Below are positions 60,190 through 64,000 of a DNA stretch of 64,000 bases, piece after piece. The stretch is from Torulaspora globosa (Eukaryota; Ascomycota; Saccharomycetes; Saccharomycetales; Saccharomycetaceae). The stretch is from contig NC_050733.1 of the NCBI RefSeq assembly GCF_014133895.1, forward strand, positions 853,213 to 917,212. Direction: 5' to 3'. Under the pieces are notes generated by a model. That model was not told where the DNA came from and searched no databases. It worked only from the letters and a program-made list of their open reading frames with translations. Numbering within the stretch: position 1 is the first letter of the stretch; the number at the start of each line of letters is the position of its first letter. The position numbers and the translations under genes are program-made.

Positions 60190-60650
60190 AATAATCGAAC
60201 ATCTGGACGTCGATAGCGCTCTGAAGTACTCCCAAAAGGCAGTTTAGCACAGAAAGAAGCACGCCAAAGGGCCTCATTATAAGCAGAAAGTCAAGTATGA
60301 CCTAGTGTTGGCCAAATACAATCCTGCTAAGTACTTGGGTTCTGTTTCTGAGAAATCCCAGGATAAACTAGAGTCGTATTTGGATTCCAAGGCTAAGCAT
60401 TGAATCTCATGGAAACGTGAATGAGAAGAAGTTCAGAGCTCTAATGCAGCTCAAGTATATGCGAGGCAGCCTCGCACTTTGTCGGTAAGCCATCGACTCA
60501 AATGACTTTCCATTTCGCTGGCCATGGTGCAGCTGATGAGACTTTGGGTATTCCCCGTATGAGAGGGATTATCACGACGCCCATCTATCGTGAAATTATG
60601 CGGGGTCAACAACCCTGTCTTCATAACGAGCAAAAGCCATTGAGAGACTA
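60190..60650 (+). pseudogene. Relic of RPA190, the largest subunit of RNA polymerase I
   Basis: Pieces in shifting frames match the C-terminal third of Rpa190: IEHLDVDSALKYSQKAV, HYKQKVKYDLVLAKYNPAKY then LGSVSEKSQDKLESYLD, then NVNEKKFRALMQLKYMR, then FHFAGHGAADETLGIPRMR. The last is the conserved region of the largest subunit before the trigger-loop/jaw segments, and its HGA spelling is specific for Pol I. Stops and deletions are frequent. RPA190 is essential, so a functional copy must lie elsewhere in the genome. Confidence 0.8.
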
Positions 60651-61569
60651 CATGAGGACAAACTGCCGCATTGTGACATGATCATGTCCTACTGCGCTGG
60701 CGGGGACAGGCGTTGATCCCTTCCCATCTAGAGTACCGATAGCAGCAGACAAGAATAATTGGAACGCCAGCAAGCATGACAAAATCATGATATGGTTGGC
60801 TTTGAAGCAAATACTGATACTCTACATGGCTTTCATGTTGCTTTCTAGCTTCTGAGAAGGCCGTTGCAGTCCATCAAAGTACGGATTTGGTATGTGACCA
60901 TTTGCCTGGATCTCTAGGACTCGCTGCTCTCTCAAACAGGTAAGTTCGCTGAGTCGCTTGTCTTGGCTGAGATATCCACTTTTTTTTATCAATCCAAACA
61001 AGCATGTGCCAAGATGTTACTGCCAGCTAAGAACCATTTAAGTTTGATGAGCAGTCCTATCAGTGATTAGCAATGAGTTGGTACATCCGTTGGAGTTGGA
61101 AGAGTGGGAAGCCAGTATTCATTGGCTGGCCATAACATGAACGAACAACATGATAGCAGACGAGCAGTCAATGAGCTGTTGGAATTGGTCCTTGTCAATC
61201 GAAGTTAGGTGGAATGTCTTGGTTGGCATAGATTCAAGCCAGTTGTGTGCACAATGAGAGCCTAAATTAGATGACTAGTACGAAGCAAGAGATCTGCACT
61301 TGGCTGAAATGGAGCTGCACCGGAAGGATCCGTTGTGACGCCATTACTCCTGTGCCAGAGAGCAGCGATAACGAAGCAAGTATGTAACTACTATAAGATC
61401 AATTGGCTGAGAACCGTTGTCAATATGCTTGAAAGTAGGAAATACTCGTATGGATGTCAGACATATAACTTGAGAAGGAAGATTGAGCATTACTCAGTAT
61501 TGATATTTACAGTTATGATAAAGGCAGTCTCTAGGACATCTTCCTTGACCTCCCTTTGCCAGTAATACT
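60651..61569. other. Gene-poor stretch, possibly decayed retroelement
   Basis: About 920 bp with only short frames on either strand. Next to a reverse-transcriptase fragment on the minus strand, so part could be decayed pol sequence; I cannot recognise any motif. Confidence 0.3.
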
Positions 61570-62030
61570 TCAATTCCTGGCAAGGCAAACGGGTGTTTTG
61601 ATCCAGGGGTCAGCCAAACTCGCTAGTCCACATATAACCGGCCTGAGCCATCTTTCTATTGAACTAGGACGGCTGGTGAGCTTTTCTATGAATCCCTTCT
61701 CGAGCAAGTCATCTACGATCTTACAATCTGTTCCTCGGTAAGGTGGGATCCTTGGCAATAGCGCACCTGGTTTTATGTCCGTCTCATGGATTTCCTTGTA
61801 GCGCGAACGTGCTCTGCAACTCGCTCCTGTAGTGGATCGCATCCGGCTACCTCGACTTTGGATTTACGGTACAGAGTTCCGGCAAGATCCTACTGTGAGA
61901 TCTCACTTTCACCCAACACTACAAGTTTTCATTGTAAAGCAGCCAAGCCAGAATACCGAGCACGATTCGTGAGCGCTCGTCCCCCACTGTTTCAATCTGC
62001 CGTAGATCAGTTTCCACAAGATTCACCATA
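61570..62030 (-). mobile_element. Ty3/gypsy reverse transcriptase N-terminal fragment
   Basis: The minus strand from 61820 to 61640 reads HETDIKPGALLPRIPPYR, DCKIVDDLLEKGFIEKLTSR, the consensus entry to Ty3/gypsy reverse transcriptase (tDIkPGa..pr..PYR, then lleKGfIe.S.S). Upstream, to about 62030, LVETDLRQIETVGDERSRIV and LAWLLYNENL could be the protease-RT linker. Catalytic YxDD is absent. It is on the opposite strand to the gag/protease relic at 50.4-52 kb, so a separate insertion. Confidence 0.65.
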
Positions 62031-62587
62031 CAGGTGAAGATCCATCCTGCCGAGATTACCGTCTTCCTGCTGGGTGTCCTTTTCTCTAGGTAAGAGCTGA
62101 CTGTATCGAGATCCGGCTGCCCAGTATGTTTTACAGCCGTCTGTGTCCAACATGGCCTAACAGCCGTCTTCGTCCAACAAGGCCTGAAAATTTTCAGTTG
62201 AAGACTGGATCCGGGTAGCAAACTTGCCAAACCCGTAGAAGGGGACGTCATGCCACGGAGAGACAGATCTTTCCGCGGAAGCAGAGTTCCGTCAGTGATG
62301 ATCTTAGATCTCGGCGGCTATTTAGGGGTGTCAATTCGTGAATAATGAGGAGCCAACTCCGGTTGGCCGCTATTTTAGGGGAGCTTCCCTGCATGACCAA
62401 GAATGTCTGGGGTAGCTTTCGGAGTTTTGCGAATGACGTCAAAGACCCTGCATCACGTGATCTGGGGCAGTTTGAGAACCTACCTCTTGCCGGAATGGAG
62501 GTGTTTCGAGGAATCAAAGCGTTGGGTGGATTAAAGGGGGTGCTAGAATGCACCTGGATTTCTGGCAGGTCGTCAGGGATCCGGGAA
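62031..62587. other. Subtelomeric junction sequence
   Basis: About 560 bp. A short direct repeat (CAGCCGTCTGTGTCCAACA / CAGCCGTCTTCGTCCAACA) lies at 62134-62180. TCACGTGA occurs at about 62454-62461. Overlapping frames of 100 codons on both strands have no recognisable domain. Confidence 0.35.
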
Positions 62588-64000
62588 GGCCATGTTCCGA
62601 AATGTCACGTGCTTATCATGTGCTACGTGAGAAAAGTGGTGATTTGCTGAAGGAGGTCTGGTATATCTTGCAGAAAGATATGTGGCTATGCTAGGCTCCC
62701 TGAGTACATCCATATATACAACATGGTATGGGGAGGTAACTTAGCAGCTTAACCATGTCTCAGACCAAAATATATGTGAAGTAGGGGGGAAAGGGCACTT
62801 GGAGAAGCGCATTAAGTTCTGACAAAATGAAAAATGATAAACAGTAAATCAAGCACACCTGATTTGGTAGAGGGTGGCAAGAGCCATCTGGCGGACACGT
62901 AAGTGGTAAATAGTTGGAGCCCAAATGCGCTGAGGTAAGTGCCGTAGATAGTGACGGAAAGAGCAGGTCAGAGTGGTGAAGCATTCAGAGGGGAGAGAGT
63001 TCAGTCCCCTGTAGGGTTGTTGTCTCTATCTGCTATGTCAGGGCAGATATGCCAGATGGTACTTGAGAAACATTGTTAGTCCCAAGTCCAAGGCCATGCT
63101 TCATATGATCATGCGCTACGTCTTAGCGCAGAGTGATCTGCGAAGGGTCGCCTAATTTATCTGGCAGACAAATATGTGATTCTGCCTGCGCATATCTGTG
63201 TATATCCCATCATATGGGAAGGCGATTGGTCAATGATACACTCTTAGATACAAATATTATATGTCAAGCGAGTGAATGCCACATTGGAGGGTCACACGCG
63301 CAGTTCTGAGCAAGGTAAAGTGCAAAACTAGTAATTCAAGTGTGCCTGATTAGATAGAGGGTGCTAACTCATTCTGGCAGAGCCAGAAAGTAGCAAATAC
63401 TTGGGGTGAAATGTGCTGAGGTAAGCGCCGTATATGGTGAGAAAACGGTCCTAGTGCTTTGCAAGCTTCGATGTTGGCAGAACAATCTCACAGTGAGATA
63501 TATGATTCTCCTAGCTTCGCTGAGCAAGTCTGTATATATAGCATGGTATGAAAAGGTTGCTTAGGTGCTGAACCATGTCTCGGACAAGAATATATGTTAA
63601 GTAGGGGAACTAGGGCATTGGAAGGCTGAGAGCAGTAAGTTGTGAGTAATGAAAAATGCTAAACAGTAATTCAAGGATACCTGATTTGATATAGGGTGGA
63701 AAGAGCCATCTGGCAGATATGCAAGTAACAAATACTTGGGGCCAAACCTGCTGAGGTAAGTGCCGTAGATAGTGAGCCAAACAAGTAGGCAGAGGAAGAG
63801 AGGGAGAGAGGGCTTCAGTCCCCATGCAAGCGTGGTTGGCTCTAATTACGATGACAGGTGATACTTCAAAATCATTGTTAGTCCCAAGTCCAAGGCCATG
63901 CACCAAGCACATCCAATTGCTGCATTTTGATCATATGTTACGTCATAGCGCAGAGTGATCTGCGGAGGGTCGGCTAGCATATATACCAGAAAGATATGTG
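62588..64000. repeat. Diverged tandem subtelomeric repeats
   Basis: At least three diverged copies of a unit of roughly 350-490 bp. Landmarks recur in order: AGAAAGATATGTG near 62677 and 63988; ACAT or AGCATGGTATG near 62720 and 63540; AACCATGTCTC near 62752 and 63572; CCTGATTTGGTAGAGGGTG and variants near 62859, 63346 and 63681; GAGGTAAGTGCCGTAGATAGTG and variants near 62933, 63418 and 63754; TTGTTAGTCCCAAGTCCAAGG at about 63074 and 63875. There is no protein-coding potential. No telomeric TG-rich array is reached before the window ends. Confidence 0.75.

Noticed and set aside
62248..62650. Overlapping 101-codon frames on both strands near the subtelomere
   Set aside because: No domain on either strand, and the region is a junction of repeats.

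Overview
The window is yeast nuclear DNA from the family Saccharomycetaceae. It runs from a conserved chromosomal arm on the left (SAC1, DOA1, YRA2, GRS1, DIB1, MRPL36, TFC1, MIR1) into a long, gene-poor subtelomere on the right that ends in diverged tandem repeats. Evidence for a budding yeast: protein matches recognised from memory, short pyrimidine/TATA promoters, and one intron with GTATGT, TATTAAC and CAG signals. GRS1-DIB1-MRPL36-TFC1 are contiguous and uninterrupted; in S. cerevisiae the relatives of these genes are split between two ohnologous regions. That fits a lineage that did not undergo the whole-genome duplication, such as Torulaspora, Zygotorulaspora or Zygosaccharomyces. The 2-micron-like plasmid genes and the K1-like toxin relic agree with that group. 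The genus is inference.

Layout. 1-11.6 kb: housekeeping block with gene order known from yeast, including a GRS1 that carries a TTG-initiated, mitochondrial-type N-terminal extension. 12.3-21.8 kb: nutrient genes (PHO5-type acid phosphatase with a CACGTG Pho4-type site, DLD3-type D-2-hydroxyglutarate dehydrogenase, SAM4/MHT1-type homocysteine methyltransferase, IRC7-type cysteine-S-conjugate beta-lyase). 22.8-32.2 kb: redox and detoxification genes (PaiB-like FMN protein, flavohaemoglobin YHB1, nitronate monooxygenase, glutaredoxin, decayed aryl-alcohol dehydrogenase). Yap1-type TGACTAA/TTAGTCA elements lie near several of them. 34.4-38.2 kb: a large flocculin with a PA14 lectin domain and a perfect 90-bp minisatellite. 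41.8-45.4 kb: an old yellow enzyme pseudogene abutting an integrated piece of a 2-micron-like plasmid, laid out as inverted repeat, REP2-like gene, FLP recombinase, inverted repeat. 45.7-57.3 kb: an SRPBCC protein, a Kex2-processed cysteine-rich secreted protein with a truncated paralogue, Ty3/gypsy remains, an epoxide hydrolase with a decayed second copy, and a K1-like killer-toxin gene broken by an in-frame stop. 58-62 kb: relics of TPS3/TSL1, RPA190 and a reverse transcriptase. 62.6-64 kb: subtelomeric repeats.

The most unusual signal is the plasmid cassette at 42801-45446. It keeps the small-unique-region architecture of the 2-micron family: two divergent genes whose stop codons abut short inverted repeats. 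FLP is open, but its catalytic-tyrosine segment is duplicated in tandem (57 bp), and the REP2-like frame has one internal TAG. Other notable items are the chromosomal K1-like toxin relic, the two-member family of secreted cysteine-rich proteins, a 42-codon secreted-peptide candidate behind a good TATA box, and several apparently foreign metabolic genes.
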